14,457 bases of DNA. Origin: Gammaproteobacteria bacterium. Lineage in GTDB: Bacteria > Pseudomonadota > Gammaproteobacteria > QOAV01. Position numbers and translations under genes: made by a program. Where the stretch lies: assembly GCA_027067235.1 (NCBI GenBank), contig JALXFQ010000334.1, positions 1-14,457 of the forward strand, written 5' to 3'. Shown here one piece after another: positions 13,816 to 14,457 of the stretch (the first letter of the stretch is position 1; every line of letters starts with the position of its first letter). Under the pieces are notes generated by a model. That model ran no database searches and was not told the origin of the DNA. It saw only the letters and a program-made list of their open reading frames with translations.

Positions 13816-14096
13816 CGCGCGGCGCGCCAGGCGTTAAGGGCTGTGCCGAACGGCAACGGAAGTGTTTTCCAAGGTGCGCCAATTTAACAAAAGCTCCTGC
13901 TATCCGCGTTTTGTCCGGAGCTATTGAGAGCCTGTCTGGACATGATGATTTTACGATCTGCAAGCCGGCGGATGCGCCGGGATTCTGGCCGGGGCTGCCA
14001 GTGGCGCTGAAGCTTGCCAGGGTGATTCCGTGCTTGGGTTGTGTTGACCGGGACAGATTGACGAGCGGTCAGTTACCGAGCCGGGCTGCGGGATTC

Positions 14097-14457
14097 TCAA
14101 TCATGGTATTCACAGTGGTACCAGATGCCCCATTCCTGCAGTCTCTCATGCAGGTACTCGGGCAGCGGATCGCCCTTCCCGATTTCGTCGTGCCAGTAGA
14201 ATGTAATCTGTAAATGGCGGGAAAGTCCGGTGTTTTTTTGAATGTGTTCCTTGTCGCATCGAATCTGGAGCAACAGCCAGCGTACATGGTCTTCCGGATG
14301 GGGTGACGTGACAACCCCGGCGCTGGAAAGCACGGGCCAGAAATAGCGTTGTTGGTGGCGCGCCTTGCCCTTGCCGCCCAGTTTGGGGACTTTGTTGCTC
14401 CAGTCTGTGACCATTGGCTGGTCAACCAGCGGAAGAATGATGCGTTTGGCTTCATCT
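14097..14457 (-). CDS. Unrecognised protein, C-terminal part (runs off right edge)
   Basis: The frame is open from the right edge (first complete codon at 14456) to the TGA at 14097, giving the last 119-120 residues. Codons upstream of an internal ATG at 14414 remain open and protein-like (DEAKRIILPLVDQP), so the gene starts outside the window. The sequence is rich in Trp, His and charged residues, with LITFYWHDEIG-like and HERLQEWGIWYHCEYHD segments; no membrane helix is seen. I do not recognise the family. A competing frame to 14069 on the same strand is Arg/Pro-rich and looks like a shadow. Confidence 0.7.
   Translation of the reverse strand, partial: DEAKRIILPLVDQPMVTDWSNKVPKLGGKGKARHQQRYFWPVLSSAGVVTSPHPEDHVRWLLLQIRCDKEHIQKNTGLSRHLQITFYWHDEIGKGDPLPEYLHERLQEWGIWYHCEYHD

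Larger units (their letters stand above)
13627..14096. other. Intergenic region upstream of the LoiP-like gene
   Basis: About 470 bp between the LoiP-like gene and the right-edge gene, both minus strand. No convincing gene is seen. It is unusually rich in short inverted repeats: TTAAGC-N8-GCTTAA (13678-13697), GCTCCCA-N6-TGGGAGC (13790-13809), TGCCG-AA-CGGCA (13844-13855), AGCTCC...GGAGCT (13892-13922) and CCGGCG-GATG-CGCCGG (13965-13980). Promoters for the protease must lie in the left part, but none matches the consensus well. Confidence 0.5.

Noticed and set aside
13742..13963. Minus-strand frame of 73 codons
   Set aside because: No ribosome binding site, several inverted repeats inside it, and no recognisable domain; more likely intergenic or a remnant.
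13911..14213. Plus-strand open frame of 100 codons
   Set aside because: It begins with a non-ATG codon without a ribosome binding site and overlaps the right-edge gene on the other strand.
14069..14455. Minus-strand frame of 128 codons at the right edge
   Set aside because: Arg/Pro/Thr-rich shadow of the better frame ending at 14097, which remains open to the edge and has a natural residue make-up.

Overview
The window reads as a chromosomal segment of a moderately GC-rich gammaproteobacterium. The evidence is an E. coli-type sigma-32 (RpoH), a complete mlaFEDCB phospholipid-transport operon, a Cfa enzyme of the E. coli length, and a LoiP/YggG-type periplasmic protease. Genus cannot be decided from the sequence. 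There are no rRNA or tRNA genes, no intact insertion sequence and no CRISPR array.

Left part (1-2950, all minus strand): the first codons of an unrecognised gene running off the left edge; a secreted 540-residue protein built of four tandem domains of about 118 residues, each with paired cysteines; and a 331-residue protein with an N-terminal export signal and a C-terminal membrane segment. Positions 2960-3532 hold no convincing gene. They hold a composite repeat island: a 51-bp tandem array that forms nested palindromes, embedded between copies of a different repeat of about 84-102 bp.

Centre (3533-8775): rpoH on the minus strand ends at a clean Rho-independent terminator beside the repeat island. 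Just upstream of rpoH is a perfect CIRCE operator (TTAGCACTC-N9-GAGTGCTAA), which suggests that the HrcA repressor controls the heat-shock sigma factor here. Further upstream on the same strand are a TRAP-type solute-binding lipoprotein without its membrane subunits and a small cupin, probably co-transcribed. An AT-rich sulfotransferase gene on the plus strand looks recently acquired. It converges on cfa (minus), which has a good sigma-70 promoter.

Right part (8776-14457): cfa is divergent from mlaF-mlaE-mlaD-mlaC-mlaB, a tightly coupled operon whose product returns mislocalised phospholipids from the outer to the inner membrane. Cfa (lipid modification) and Mla (lipid traffic) thus share a 223-bp intergenic region. 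After two hairpin-containing intergenic stretches come, on the minus strand, a LoiP-like M48 metalloprotease followed by an unrecognised 132-residue ORF, and then the 3' part of another unrecognised gene cut by the right edge.

The most unusual material is the repeat island at 2960-3532 and the CIRCE-controlled rpoH next to it.
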